Shown: positions 52,795 through 62,082, counted from the first letter of the stretch. The stretch: 64,000 bases of DNA from Rhizobium oryziradicis (GCF_001939045.1 NZ_MKIM01000028.1:523132-587131), one strand, 5' to 3'. Notes: generated by a model not told the origin, from the letters alone. Made by a program: numbers and translations.

Positions 52795-53786
52795 TATTGG
52801 CTGGCGATCGTACATTCCCGTGCCAGCTTCAGGACCCTTTCATCTTGCGTTGCTATGATTGCGCCAGACTGGAGTGGTTGCAATAGCTTTTCATCTTGCA
52901 ATTTACCCAATGTGCAGCCGCAAAACTGTGTGCAGAAATTGACAGCACTGCCGCCTGCAACACAAGATTGCTGGCAGCTGCGGCCATATTCCGCCGCCCG
53001 ATCTGGCGGCGGAGGCGGGGCCAGAAGCGATGCCAGATAAACCAGCCCAATCAGCACCGGCTGATGGATGAGGTAAAACGCCATGCTGTGACGCCCCGCC
53101 AGAGACAGGATGCGCGGCCCGGCAGGCACTGTTGCCAAGCGCTGCAGCAAACCGAAACTGGCGGCAATTTTGCCCGTGGCGACCCCTGCAAGGACGGCTG
53201 CAAACCAGGGAAACAGAGGCACATAATCGTTTGAGCGCGGCAGGTTTTCAGACAGGCCAAGCCACCAGAAAACAGCGTGGTCAAACAGAGGGGCGCGTGC
53301 ATAAAAGGGAAGGGCAAAAGAGACGACTGCCGCAATAAGCGTCAACGCGACAGGCAGCCGCAAAAACGGCAGTGCAAACACGCTCATCAGCGCGATGCCG
53401 TGCAAAATGCCAAAAAAGATCCAGCCATCGCCCATGACGAAATAGGTGGCAACAGAGATTAAAAGTGCCGCCGCTGCAATTTGCCCTAAGCGTTCGCCAA
53501 ACGAGCGCCAGCGAATACCTTGGCCATGGGCAAGAAACAGGCTGAAGCCGACGAGAAACAGGAATGTGGAGGCTATGCAGCGGGCGTAGATTTTCCATGG
53601 CCCGGTGACGGCGGTGCCCTGTTCGATATAGCCGAAAAATTCCAGATCCCAGGTGAAGTGATAGGATGCCATGGCCAGCAGGGCGAGGCCGCGCAAACTA
53701 TCCAGCGCGCCAATACGGGGTATCGCTTTGTCCGGTTGGGTCGAAGAGGTTTGAACGCCCACGGCTTTTCCTTCATGCTGGCTCAA
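52794..53786 (-). CDS. Heparan-alpha-glucosaminide N-acetyltransferase-like membrane protein (DUF1624) with Cys-rich tail
   Basis: 330 residues, eight or more membrane helices. The HGSNAT/DUF1624 start is RIGALDSLRGLALLAMASYHFTWDLEFFG (given in parts: RIGALDSLRGLALL, then SYHFTWDLEFFG), and the end of the fold is GRHSMAFYLIHQPVLIGLVY. These proteins move acetyl groups across the membrane to sugars. Unusual is the C-terminal 60 residues: Cys271, 275, 285, 289 and 291 form CX3C-X9-CX3C followed by C, with another Cys at 325. That may bind metal or make disulfides. The function is unknown. Confidence 0.8.
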   Translation of the reverse strand: MSQHEGKAVGVQTSSTQPDKAIPRIGALDSLRGLALLAMASYHFTWDLEFFGYIEQGTAVTGPWKIYARCIASTFLFLVGFSLFLAHGQGIRWRSFGERLGQIAAAALLISVATYFVMGDGWIFFGILHGIALMSVFALPFLRLPVALTLIAAVVSFALPFYARAPLFDHAVFWWLGLSENLPRSNDYVPLFPWFAAVLAGVATGKIAASFGLLQRLATVPAGPRILSLAGRHSMAFYLIHQPVLIGLVYLASLLAPPPPPDRAAEYGRSCQQSCVAGGSAVNFCTQFCGCTLGKLQDEKLLQPLQSGAIIATQDERVLKLARECTIASQ

Positions 53787-53866
53787 TTATTGACAGCGTC
53801 TCTCGTGCGCCCAACGGCGGCTGTCGTATCCATCGTTGCGGCAGACGCTTTGATCCGAATCCGGTT

Positions 53867-54646
53867 TCAGGAATTGTCTGTTAGCGTGGATGTTTGCTTG
53901 GCAGACCTTTGAAAATCGTCTTTTTCATGGCTTTGGTCGTTAATTTCTACACCATCCAGCTCGGTTTGCATCATTACCGCCAGGCGGGCATTGGAAAAGA
54001 ACTGCCGGTGCACCAGCACGGTGAAAATAAAGACTGTCATGACCATAAACATAGTGGCATTCAGAAACCAGCCGAGATAGCCGATGGACATGAAGATCGC
54101 CCGCAATCCGGCATTGAAATTCATGCCTGCAATGATGTTGATGGCGATGACGGCTTCCGCATCGCGCTTGGTGCGCTCCGGGTTGCGGCGGGCTTCTTCG
54201 GCCATCGGCAGGCAACCGAAGAGAATGGTGCAATAATTGAACAGGCGATAGGACCAGCCAAACTTGAAAAACGAATAGCCCAAAATGGCAATAAGGCCGC
54301 AAACCTTGAGTTCGAATGCCACCCTTCCACCAGCGCCCACGAAGGGAAGATCGCGCAATACGGCATCGACTTCGTCTGTCGCGCCCAGCATGGCAAAGCA
54401 ACCGCCCATGGCAATAATAGAGGTGGATGCAAAAAACGCCGTTCCATTTTGCAGCCCGGCCATAATTTGCGTATCGATCATGCGAAGATCGCGTTTGATC
54501 GCATTGTAAATCCACATGCGCCGGCGCAGGGACATCACCTTGGTCAGGCTTGGCCGCGGCAGAGCTATGCGACCGCTGGTGAGCAAACCAAACAGCAGCC
54601 AACTCGCACCAAACAGCACCAGAGCGCAATAATCCAGATCAGTCAT
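53867..54646 (-). CDS. DUF599 family membrane protein
   Basis: A 259-residue inner-membrane protein with about four hydrophobic segments. It matches the DUF599 pattern, including MIDTQIMAGLQNGTAFFAST, FKFGWSYRLFNYCTILFG and EAVIAINIIAGMNFNAGLRA with its conserved Asn residues. The C-terminal 35 residues are polar. Function unknown in the whole family. The ATG lies 23 bases from the gap that holds the small unit before sdaA. Confidence 0.85.
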   Translation of the reverse strand: MTDLDYCALVLFGASWLLFGLLTSGRIALPRPSLTKVMSLRRRMWIYNAIKRDLRMIDTQIMAGLQNGTAFFASTSIIAMGGCFAMLGATDEVDAVLRDLPFVGAGGRVAFELKVCGLIAILGYSFFKFGWSYRLFNYCTILFGCLPMAEEARRNPERTKRDAEAVIAINIIAGMNFNAGLRAIFMSIGYLGWFLNATMFMVMTVFIFTVLVHRQFFSNARLAVMMQTELDGVEINDQSHEKDDFQRSAKQTSTLTDNS

Positions 54647-54736
54647 GGCCAGTTAACGCCTCTCGTCAAAAATTAACTTTTTTGGGTCATCATCCCGCGC
54701 TATGCGGCTTTTGCGAAAAACAATAGCGGTTAACTG

Positions 54737-54765
54737 TTGAGAAAGCGTGTTTGATATTCTATACC
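54737..54765 (+). promoter_or_regulatory. Promoter of the small unit upstream of sdaA
   Basis: TTGAGA (54737-54742) and TATACC (54760-54765) are 17 bases apart. A start near 54772 would lead straight into the hairpin and terminator unit. Confidence 0.5.
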
Positions 54766-54799
54766 TTTGGTTGAGCCTTTCGGGGGAAGGTGCTCAATC

Positions 54800-54856
54800 A
54801 TGACGCTTATGGGCGAATGGATCTATTTCTCGGCGGGGGACGACAGCGCGGCTTGA
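54800..54856 (+). CDS. Possible 18-residue peptide gene
   Basis: ATG 54800 to TGA 54856 gives MTLMGEWIYFSAGDDSAA. GGGGGAAGG lies 10 bases upstream, a good Shine-Dalgarno, but inside the loop of hairpin 1. The stop codon is in the terminator hairpin. It may be a true small protein, a leader peptide or chance. No function can be given. Confidence 0.35.
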   Translation: MTLMGEWIYFSAGDDSAA

Positions 54857-54879
54857 TAAAAGCCGCGCTGTTTTTTTTT
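54844..54879 (+). terminator. Strong rho-independent terminator
   Basis: CAGCGCGGCTT (54844-54854) and AAGCCGCGCTG (54860-54870) form an 11-base perfect stem with a GATAA loop, followed by nine T. Confidence 0.93.
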
Positions 54880-54948
54880 ATATCGATGTCGTATCGGATT
54901 GCGCATATGTCGATCCTTCATCATGAAAAAGGCTGACTGTGCTCTACA

Positions 54949-54996
54949 CTTGCCGGGAAAGCCGGGTTCCAGGTTTTCCTGAAAAACTCGAACAAG
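54949..54996. repeat. Degenerate RIME-like element before sdaA
   Basis: The core CGGGAAAGCCGGGTTCCA with GTTTTCCTGA and AAACTC matches module B of the element at 9913-9961 at most positions, but the arms are shortened to CTTG/CAAG. It lies 45 bases before sdaA. Confidence 0.55.
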
Positions 54997-55040
54997 CACG
55001 AACCACAGGCCCGCACCGGGCTGCTTCAAAAAGGCCATCC

Positions 55041-56444
55041 ATGTTTCTCTCCGTGTTTGACGTCTTCAAGATTGGCATTGGACCTTCCAGTTCTCACACC
55101 ATGGGGCCGATGTCTGCGGCATTGCGCTTTCTGGATTTGATCCTCTCCAATGAATGGCCGCGCCCGGCAGGTGCTGACGTGACTGCCTTGAAAGTCAGTC
55201 TGCACGGCTCTCTCGCCTATACGGGCATTGGCCATGGCACAGACCGCGCCGTCATCATTGGCTTGACCGGCGAAGCCCCCCATACGGTCGATCCTGATCG
55301 CATGGAGACGCTTGTTTCAGACGTTCAGCGCAGCGGTAAAATCTGTCCGCCCGGCCATCCGGTCTATGATTTCCAGCCAGGCACCGATCTGGTGATGGAC
55401 AAAAAAACACCCCTGCCGGGTCATGCCAACGGCATGCGATTTTCAGCCTTTGACAAGCAGGGACGTCTGCTGCTGACCACCGTTTATTATTCGATCGGCG
55501 GTGGATTTGTGGTGACGGATACCGAGCTGGAGGGCATGCAGAATGCCAAGAAAGCGGCACCAACCGGCGTGAAAGTGCCTTACCCCTTCTCCAGTGCGCG
55601 GCAAATGCTGGCCATGGCGCAGTCCTCGGGTCTGACGATCGCCCAGATGAAGCGCGCCAATGAAGAAGTGACCATGAGCCGCGAGGAGCTTGATGCCGGC
55701 CTTGATCGCCTTTGGGATGCGATGAGCGGTTGTATTGATCGTGGTTTGCGGGTGGAAGGCATTTTGCCCGGCGGGCTTAAAGTCAAGCGCCGGGCGAAGG
55801 CTATTCACGATAAGCTCCAGGACGAGTGGCGCTCCAATCGCCTTAACCCGCTTTTGGCCAATGATTGGCTATCGGTCTATGCCATGGCCGTGAACGAAGA
55901 AAATGCAGCCGGGGGCAGGGTGGTGACAGCCCCCACCAATGGGGCCGCGGGCGTTATGCCAGCCACCATCCGTTATTACATGCACTTTCACCCTGATGCG
56001 GATCAGGATGGCGTGCGTGACTATCTGCTGACCGCCGCCGCTATCGGCGGCATTATCAAGCATAATGCCTCCATCTCAGGTGCAGAAGTTGGCTGTCAAG
56101 GCGAAGTTGGCTCGGCAGCGGCAATGGCTGCGGCCGGTTTGGCGGCCGTTATGGGCGGCAGCCCGGAACAGATTGAAAATGCGGCTGAAATCGCCCTGGA
56201 ACATCATCTTGGCATGACCTGCGATCCCGTCGCTGGTCTCGTTCAGGTACCCTGTATTGAGCGCAATGCCTTGGGAGCCGTGAAGGCGGTGACAGCGGCA
56301 TCCTTGGCGATCAAAGGCGACGGCAGCCATTTTGTGCCTCTGGATGCCTGCATTGAAACCATGCGACAGACCGGCAATGATATGAGCGAGAAATACAAGG
56401 AAACCTCGCTCGGCGGCTTGGCCGTGAATGTGGTGGAATGCTGA
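55041..56444 (+). CDS. sdaA: L-serine dehydratase (single-chain, Fe-S type)
   Basis: This enzyme turns L-serine into pyruvate and ammonia. The 467 residues fit the fused single-chain type: an N-terminal beta domain starting [21 protein letters not shown], and an alpha domain with [40 protein letters not shown] and [23 protein letters not shown], which hold the three cluster-binding cysteines. ATG 55041 has AAGG upstream; a longer frame reads through the repeat element and is not used. A strong two-way terminator follows. Confidence 0.95.
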   Translation: MFLSVFDVFKIGIGPSSSHTMGPMSAALRFLDLILSNEWPRPAGADVTALKVSLHGSLAYTGIGHGTDRAVIIGLTGEAPHTVDPDRMETLVSDVQRSGKICPPGHPVYDFQPGTDLVMDKKTPLPGHANGMRFSAFDKQGRLLLTTVYYSIGGGFVVTDTELEGMQNAKKAAPTGVKVPYPFSSARQMLAMAQSSGLTIAQMKRANEEVTMSREELDAGLDRLWDAMSGCIDRGLRVEGILPGGLKVKRRAKAIHDKLQDEWRSNRLNPLLANDWLSVYAMAVNEENAAGGRVVTAPTNGAAGVMPATIRYYMHFHPDADQDGVRDYLLTAAAIGGIIKHNASISGAEVGCQGEVGSAAAMAAAGLAAVMGGSPEQIENAAEIALEHHLGMTCDPVAGLVQVPCIERNALGAVKAVTAASLAIKGDGSHFVPLDACIETMRQTGNDMSEKYKETSLGGLAVNVVEC

Positions 56445-56451
56445 TATAAAA

Positions 56452-56494
56452 AAGGGCCGGGGTGATGTTGATCACCCCGGCCCTTGATTGTTTT
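56452..56494. terminator. Bidirectional terminator between sdaA and tctA
   Basis: AAGGGCCGGGGTGAT (56452-56466) pairs perfectly over 15 bases with ATCACCCCGGCCCTT (56471-56485) around GTTG. A-rich sequence on the left (T on the minus strand) and T-rich on the right let it act for both convergent genes. Confidence 0.92.
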
Positions 56495-56501
56495 ACTGTA
56501 T

Positions 56502-58028
56502 TTATTGTGGTGCGTGCGAGGCAGCGTCTGCGGCAGCCGCCATCCGGCGCTTGGCGCGACGTGACAGGAACACGGGCACAAGTGCCACGCCAATGGCCAT
56601 CACCCACAACACGTTGCAAATTGTGCTGGAGAACAGGATGGCGACATCGCCGCCGCTGATCGCCAGCGCATTGCGCAGGTTCACTTCCATAACCCGTCCC
56701 AGAACGAAGCCGAGGATGATGGGTGCCATATCAAATCCGGCTTTTCGGAGCAGCCACCCGGCCATGCCGATTCCGAGCATGAGGAAGATCGAGAACACCG
56801 AAGCGTGGGTTGAGTAAACACCGACGATTGACAGCACCAGAATACCGGGTACCAGCAACCAATTGGGCACAGTCAGCACGCGCGCAAAGATGTTGACCAG
56901 TGGCAGATTCAGCGCCAGCAAAATGAAATTGCCAACGAACAGCGAGGCAACAAGGCCGCCGACGATTTCCGGACGCTCCGTGAGAAGCATCGGGCCGGGT
57001 TGAATGTTATAGAGCATCAACGCGCCCAGCATGACCGCTGTGGTGCCTGAGCCGGGAACACCCAGTGTCAACATCGGCACAAATGCGCCGCAGGCTGTGG
57101 CATTGTTTGCTGATTCCGGCGCGGCAAGGCCACGCACATCGCCCTTGCCGAATGTGCCTTCGGTATCGGAAAGACGCTTTTCGGTGGTGTAGGAAATTGC
57201 ACTGGACACGGATGCACCTGTGCCCGGCAAAACGCCAACCACAAAGCCAATGACCGAAGAGCGCAAAACTGTGCCACGGACCTTCATGATGTCGCTCATC
57301 CGAGCTGTCATGCGGCCCAGTTCGCGAATAACCGTAAAGCCTCGGCCTTGATGCTCAAGAATAATCAGCGCTTCGGAGATGGAGAAAAGGCCGATAACCA
57401 GAACAACGAACTCAATACCGTCACCCAACTCTGCTTCACCAAAGGTAAAGCGATAGGCACCGGATGTTGCATCAAGGCCAACGGTTGCCAGCATAAGGCC
57501 AAGGGTGCAGCCGATGAGCGTTTTGACCGGCTGGCTGCCGACCATGGAGCCAAGCGTCGCAAAGGCAAAGACCATCAACACGAAATATTCGGCTGGACCA
57601 AATCCGATGGCGAGGCCCGCCATCATTGGCGCAAACAGTGCCAGACCAATCGAGCCGAGAATACCGCCAACAAAAGACGACAGGCCGGAAAGCGCCAGCG
57701 CTTCGCCTGCACGACCCTGTTTGGCCATGGGGTAGCCATCCAGTGCCGTCATGACAGCACCGGCATCGCCGGGCACATTGAGAAGAATCGAGGAAATACG
57801 ACCGCCGTACTCGGCCCCGCAATAAATGGAGGCCAGCAAGATCATGGTGCTTTCAGCGGGCAGGCCCATGGAATAGGCAATGGGCAACAACAGCGCGATA
57901 CCGTTGATGGGGCCAATTGCCGGCAGGGCACCCACCAATGTGCCAATAAAGCAACCAATAAAGCCAATCAGCAGATTCTGACCGGTGAGGGCCACGGCAA
58001 AACCGTGCCATAGATAATCTAAACTCAT
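56502..58028 (-). CDS. tctA: Tripartite tricarboxylate transporter large membrane protein TctA
   Basis: A 508-residue protein with about 11 to 12 helices. Conserved features are IGFIGCFIGTLVGALPAIGPINGIA near the N-terminus (given in parts: GALPAIGP and PINGIALLLP), STMILLASIYCGAEYGGRISSIL, SANNATACGAFVPMLTLGVPGSGTTA and YNIQPGPML. It forms the channel that works with TctB and the periplasmic TctC to import citrate-like acids. It is downstream of tctB on the same strand; the gap is 30 bases. Confidence 0.95.
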   Translation of the reverse strand: MSLDYLWHGFAVALTGQNLLIGFIGCFIGTLVGALPAIGPINGIALLLPIAYSMGLPAESTMILLASIYCGAEYGGRISSILLNVPGDAGAVMTALDGYPMAKQGRAGEALALSGLSSFVGGILGSIGLALFAPMMAGLAIGFGPAEYFVLMVFAFATLGSMVGSQPVKTLIGCTLGLMLATVGLDATSGAYRFTFGEAELGDGIEFVVLVIGLFSISEALIILEHQGRGFTVIRELGRMTARMSDIMKVRGTVLRSSVIGFVVGVLPGTGASVSSAISYTTEKRLSDTEGTFGKGDVRGLAAPESANNATACGAFVPMLTLGVPGSGTTAVMLGALMLYNIQPGPMLLTERPEIVGGLVASLFVGNFILLALNLPLVNIFARVLTVPNWLLVPGILVLSIVGVYSTHASVFSIFLMLGIGMAGWLLRKAGFDMAPIILGFVLGRVMEVNLRNALAISGGDVAILFSSTICNVLWVMAIGVALVPVFLSRRAKRRMAAAADAASHAPQ

Positions 58029-58058
58029 GGAAACGTCCTTTTCGGGTCAGATCTTTGC

Positions 58059-58529
58059 TCAGCCAAGCCACGCGCCGAGGGGCAGATAGACTTCCAGAAG
58101 ATAGGAGAAAATAATCCACCAGAGGGCGGCGTGGCCAAGGCCACCAACAAGCGCCATTTTCAGAGGTGCTCCGAAAATCAGCGCTGTGCCAAAGGTGAGA
58201 ATGAAGATGGAAGCGGCAAAGCCAGCGGGTTCAAACAGCAGCGCCGTGATAACCATCAGCACCGGAATCGCCAGCACGCGCACAAGCAGCTTTCCTTCGG
58301 GAAAGCCTTCGGCGCTGCCGGGTGATCTGAAGTGCAGCAGAGCCAGCAGCCCAAGAATGACACCAAGAGCAACCGGAAAAACGCGCGGTCCCAGCGGGTC
58401 GGATGAGAACGAATATTCGACCACAGAGCCGCCAATGCCATAGGCGACAGCCAGGGCCAGCAGGCATAGACCGGAGGCGCGGCCGATCAGCTTGATAGCG
58501 CGGGAAGATGGAGTATGGGTATCTGACAT
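58059..58529 (-). CDS. tctB: Tripartite tricarboxylate transporter small membrane protein TctB
   Basis: A 156-residue protein with four hydrophobic helices, the usual form of TctB. Recognisable parts are the SSDPLGPRVFPVALG segment and the LVGGLGHAALWWIIFSYLLEVYLPLG ending (quoted in part: ALWWIIFSYLLEVYLP). It lies between tctC and tctA. The start ATG at 58529 is before MSDTHTPSS; the upstream 250 bases hold the tctC hairpin. Confidence 0.9.
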   Translation of the reverse strand: MSDTHTPSSRAIKLIGRASGLCLLALAVAYGIGGSVVEYSFSSDPLGPRVFPVALGVILGLLALLHFRSPGSAEGFPEGKLLVRVLAIPVLMVITALLFEPAGFAASIFILTFGTALIFGAPLKMALVGGLGHAALWWIIFSYLLEVYLPLGAWLG

Positions 58530-58667
58530 AGTGTCGGCCCCTTGGATGATTGAAATGCGTTGATTGAGACACTCAATGCCCGGTTGACCCGATCAGGGTC
58601 TTTCTCGGAATTGATCGTGGGCTTGTTTTTAGAATGGGCTTTGCGTCACTTTTCTCAAAACAAGGAA

Positions 58668-58700
58668 GCTCCCGCCGCCCTGAAACACGATGGCGGGAGC
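58668..58700 (-). terminator. Hairpin between tctC and tctB
   Basis: GCTCCCGCC (58668-58676) and GGCGGGAGC (58692-58700) form a perfect 9-base stem 80 bases after the tctC stop. T-rich sequence follows on the minus strand. It would leave more tctC than tctBA message, as fits a binding protein. Confidence 0.65.
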
Positions 58701-58780
58701 GCTCCCCTCAGATCTTCGGAGGATCATTGAGAGAAGAGTGCGCGCCAAAATCAGGCACGCACAAAGGGTATTCGCTTGGA

Positions 58781-59755
58781 TTACATGCCCGATTCTTTGG
58801 CCAGAACCTTGAACTTTGTGACGTCTGACTTGACGCGCTCTTCAAAATCCTTGCCCAGCAGGGTGAATTCAAACAGGCCGCGCGTTTCACGCTCTTTTGC
58901 GAATTCCGGTGTCTTGCTCATCTTTTCGAAGGCGTTGACCCACCAGTTATAATCCTCATCGGAAACGTCCTTGCCAACGTAATAACCACGCCAGACCGGC
59001 CAATCGATATCAAAGCCCTGTTCTTTGGCCGTGGGCACATTGGCGAGCTCGCCGGGCAGACGGTCTGGAGCCATAACGGCCAGAATGCGGATCTTGCCGG
59101 CAACATGGTGCTTAACCATTTCTGCCGCATCGCCAGAGCCAACCTTGACGTGGCCACCTTCAAGCGCTGTCAAAACGGCACCGCCGCCTTCAAGCGCAAC
59201 GTAGCGCATTTTCTTCGGGTCTTGACCGGCGGCTTTGGCCAGCAGCGAGCCCTTCATCCAGTCTTGCGAGCCAACAGCACCGCCGCCTGCAATGGCAAAG
59301 CTGGCTGGATCTGCTTTGTATGCTGTCACCAGATCTCCCAATGTCTTATAGGGAGAATCGGCTGCAACAACGAGAACGCCATAGTCGGCACCAAGTGCAC
59401 CAAGCCAGCGCACGGCATTTTCGTCATATTTGCCGAATTTGCCCTGAGCAAGCAAAAGTGCAGAGCCAGACGATGCAGCGGTGATCAGATTGCCATCTTT
59501 GGCGCGCTTGGAAATGACGTGGTTATAGGCCACAGCCCCAACGCCGCCTTCCATGTAGGTCACAGCCATTGGCTGCTTAATCTCTTTTGTTTCCAAAAGG
59601 CCGTTGGCAGCAAGACGGCATGTCAGGTCGAAACCACCGCCGGGCTTTGCACCTGCAAGGCACTCCGGCTTTGTGGGTTCTGCGAATGCGAATGTGCCAG
59701 AAAACGCGGCAGCAAAAATTGCGCCGGTCAGCATTGTTTTGGAAATACGGATCAT
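58781..59755 (-). CDS. tctC: Tricarboxylate-binding protein TctC
   Basis: A 324-residue periplasmic protein of the Bug/TctC family. A signal peptide ends near FAFA-EP (about 25). Typical parts are AKPGGGFDLTCRLAA, YMEGGVGAVAYN, ALEGGGAVLTALEGGHV and WPVWRGYYVGKD. The start at 59755 is chosen for the GGAGGA upstream; a longer frame lacks a signal peptide. It delivers the acid to TctA and TctB. The divergent two-component system 268 bases away is the likely regulator. Confidence 0.92.
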   Translation of the reverse strand: MIRISKTMLTGAIFAAAFSGTFAFAEPTKPECLAGAKPGGGFDLTCRLAANGLLETKEIKQPMAVTYMEGGVGAVAYNHVISKRAKDGNLITAASSGSALLLAQGKFGKYDENAVRWLGALGADYGVLVVAADSPYKTLGDLVTAYKADPASFAIAGGGAVGSQDWMKGSLLAKAAGQDPKKMRYVALEGGGAVLTALEGGHVKVGSGDAAEMVKHHVAGKIRILAVMAPDRLPGELANVPTAKEQGFDIDWPVWRGYYVGKDVSDEDYNWWVNAFEKMSKTPEFAKERETRGLFEFTLLGKDFEERVKSDVTKFKVLAKESGM

Positions 59756-60023
59756 CAAGTGTCCTCCCGTTATCGTTTGTCGCCCGGTTTGGCACTCTGC
59801 CCTCACGCAAAGTGTGCATCGAAAAACACGCTCTCTCCGCCGCAACAGTGATGGCGGCATCAATACAAACATTGTTTTCCCGGATTTCCTCCCCGGAGCT
59901 GTCCAGACTCGCTCGCCTGAAACTGCTCGCCCAACTTACGCCCCAATTCTGTCACCATCCTGTCACGCTTTTTAAGCGGTGATCTTGCTTGATTAGCGTG
60001 CCTTGACGTGTAATCTGCCATCC

Positions 60024-60704
60024 ATGCGTATTTTATTGGTTGAAGACACCGTGGATGTTGGCGAGGCAATCTGCCGCCGGTTTCAAACCACCGGTCATAC
60101 GGTGGATTGGCAAACCAATGGTGCAGATGCGTCAGACATATTGTCGTTCACAGACTATGATCTGGTTATTTTAGATGTCATGCTGCCGGGGCTGGACGGG
60201 TTCTCGGTTTTGCGCAATCTGCGTCAGGCAAAAAACGCAGTGCCTGTTCTGGTGCTCACAGCACGATCAGAAATTGATGACAGGGTCAGTGCGCTTGACC
60301 TCGGCGCAGACGACTATCTGGTAAAACCATTTGATTTCAGAGAGTTGGAGGCGCGCGCCCGTGTGCTGTTGCGGCGTCGTAGCGGCGGCGAAGCCACCAA
60401 TATTATTGCCTGTGGTGATGTCAGTCTTGACCGCGCCAATCGCAGCGTCAAAGTGGGCAAGCGCGAGGTGCAGTTGAAGCGTCGCGAAATGACATTGCTG
60501 GAGATTTTGGCATCGCGCCCCGGCAAGGTGTTCAGCAAAGACGAATTGCTGGACCAATTGTTTGGCTTTGAGGAAGCGGCCGGTGCCAATGCAGTCGAGC
60601 TTTATGTGGGGCGGTTGCGCAAGAAACTTGAAGGGGCCGCCGCGCGCATCGTGACCATCCGGGGCGTTGGCTATCAACTGGTGTCTGATGACAGCAATCA
60701 ATAA
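60024..60704 (+). CDS. OmpR-family response regulator (TctD-like)
   Basis: A 226-residue regulator. The receiver has Asp7-8 (LLVEDTVD), phospho-acceptor Asp51 (VILDVMLPG), and Lys in DYLVKPFD; a winged-helix DNA-binding domain follows (about 125-222, with KRREMTLLEILASRPGKVFS and TIRGVGYQL). The start ATG 60024 gives the standard beginning MRILLVED. It overlaps the kinase gene by 17 bases. It faces tctC, so control of the citrate-type importer is likely. Confidence 0.92.
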   Translation: MRILLVEDTVDVGEAICRRFQTTGHTVDWQTNGADASDILSFTDYDLVILDVMLPGLDGFSVLRNLRQAKNAVPVLVLTARSEIDDRVSALDLGADDYLVKPFDFRELEARARVLLRRRSGGEATNIIACGDVSLDRANRSVKVGKREVQLKRREMTLLEILASRPGKVFSKDELLDQLFGFEEAAGANAVELYVGRLRKKLEGAAARIVTIRGVGYQLVSDDSNQ

Positions 60705-62082
60705 CGCATCGCTTTTTGCACGGCTGATGGTGCGCGCAGGCTTTATTGTCCTGCTGGGAGCCGCATCGCTTGTCAGCGCGGCCTGGCTCTATGCCCACAC
60801 GGCCGCGGATGATGCCTATGATCGCATTCTGGTGGGTGCCGCCCTGCAGATGGTGGAAAGCCTTGTGATCACAGATGGCGATATGAAAATCGCCCTTCCG
60901 TCGTCTGCCTTTGAATTGCTTGGGTTGGCGGGGCGGGATCGGATATTTTACCGCGTCATAGGTCCGAATGGTGCGACTTTAACCGGCTACGGTGATTTGC
61001 AAAATGACGTTAGCGCTCAGGAAAGTCACGCAGCCCCGATTTTGCGCGATGGCACGTTTCACGGTGCAGATGTTCGCATTGTCACGGTGGCGCGGGCCAT
61101 TGCCGATGCAGGCAAATCGGGCTGGACCTACATTGTTTTGGCGCAAACCACAGAAGCCCGCCAAGACCTCGTTTCAGAATTAACCACGCGTGCAATCTTG
61201 CTGGTGGCGGTGATGAGCGGTTTGGCGCTGGCCGCAACGGCACTGGCGGCGCGCTACTCCCTCAAGCCTCTGGCTGATCTCGGAGCAGCGCTTTCAAGCC
61301 GTGATCCGCAGGATCTCACCCCGTTGACAGTGGATGTTCCGCGCGAGATTTCGCCCTTTGTCTCTTCCATCAATCACTTCATTGTCCGTCTGGATCAGCG
61401 GGTGAAACTGTTGCAGCGCTATGTGGCCGATAGCGCCCACCAAATTCGAACGCCGCTAACCGCGCTATCGGCGCAGGTGAGCCTGATCAACGAAGACAAT
61501 TTGCAGCCCGAAGACCGCCGGCATCTGGAGCGCGTACGAGACCGCGCGGCGGAACTGGGGCGGTTTACCAATCAATTGCTGAACCACGCCATGGTCATTC
61601 ATCGCTTTGATTCGGCGCAACTGACACCCATGTCGCTGAATGATGTTGCCCGCAAAGCCTTTCGCGCGTCTGTGCCGATTACCATCGATCCTGATGCCGT
61701 CGTGTCATTTGAAGCGCCAGATGAGGATTTGACGGTGATGGCCGATATGCTGAGCTTGCGTGAAGCCATTACCAATCTCATTGATAACGCATTAAAACAT
61801 GGCATGCAGAGCCATCTGGATGTGCGCGTTGCAAGGGTAGGGGATTTGGCATTGGTGGAAGTGGAAGATGACGGTCCCGGCATTCCGCCAGAGCTGTGGC
61901 CGCAGGTGATGCAGCGTTTCGTTTCCAACAGTTCTGACGGCAAAACATCCGGTCTTGGCTTTGCCATTGCGTCTGATGTTGCCTCAGCGCTGGGCGGCCG
62001 GATTGGCTTTCGGGAAAAAACCGAAACGACTGGCTTCACCACCTATCTTGAACTGCCTTTATACAATGCGAGCGCACAATGA
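60688..62082 (+). CDS. Sensor histidine kinase (TctE-like)
   Basis: A 464-residue inner-membrane kinase: helix 1 about 12-36, a periplasmic domain about 37-165, helix 2 about 168-190, a linker, then the H-box with His251 (ADSAHQIRTPLTAL), N-box NLIDNALKHG, G1 VEDDGPGIPPELW and G2 GLGFAIASDVASALGG. The start at 60688 is inside the regulator gene. The next gene for a periplasmic binding protein overlaps its stop, so the kinase probably reads that protein. Confidence 0.92.
   Translation: MTAINNASLFARLMVRAGFIVLLGAASLVSAAWLYAHTAADDAYDRILVGAALQMVESLVITDGDMKIALPSSAFELLGLAGRDRIFYRVIGPNGATLTGYGDLQNDVSAQESHAAPILRDGTFHGADVRIVTVARAIADAGKSGWTYIVLAQTTEARQDLVSELTTRAILLVAVMSGLALAATALAARYSLKPLADLGAALSSRDPQDLTPLTVDVPREISPFVSSINHFIVRLDQRVKLLQRYVADSAHQIRTPLTALSAQVSLINEDNLQPEDRRHLERVRDRAAELGRFTNQLLNHAMVIHRFDSAQLTPMSLNDVARKAFRASVPITIDPDAVVSFEAPDEDLTVMADMLSLREAITNLIDNALKHGMQSHLDVRVARVGDLALVEVEDDGPGIPPELWPQVMQRFVSNSSDGKTSGLGFAIASDVASALGGRIGFREKTETTGFTTYLELPLYNASAQ

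Larger units (their letters stand above)
54771..54879 (+). ncRNA. Candidate small RNA (or leader of an 18-codon gene) before sdaA
   Basis: About 109 bases from the promoter to a T9 run. Hairpin 1 pairs TTGAGC (54771-54776) with GCTCAA (54792-54797) and shows CGGGGGAAGG in its loop. A single-stranded middle follows with ATGGATC and GGCGGGGGACG, then the terminator hairpin. Three GGA words in open positions resemble CsrA/RsmA-binding sites, but they could as well be a ribosome site. No Rfam family is recognised by eye. Confidence 0.5.
54647..55040. other. Intergenic region with a small transcription unit and a RIME-like repeat
   Basis: 394 bases between DUF599 and sdaA. It contains a promoter-like pair, a 100-base unit with a strong terminator (see next entries) and a degenerate palindromic repeat. 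A short hairpin GCCCG-CAC-CGGGC is near 55011. Nothing else is supported. Confidence 0.6.
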
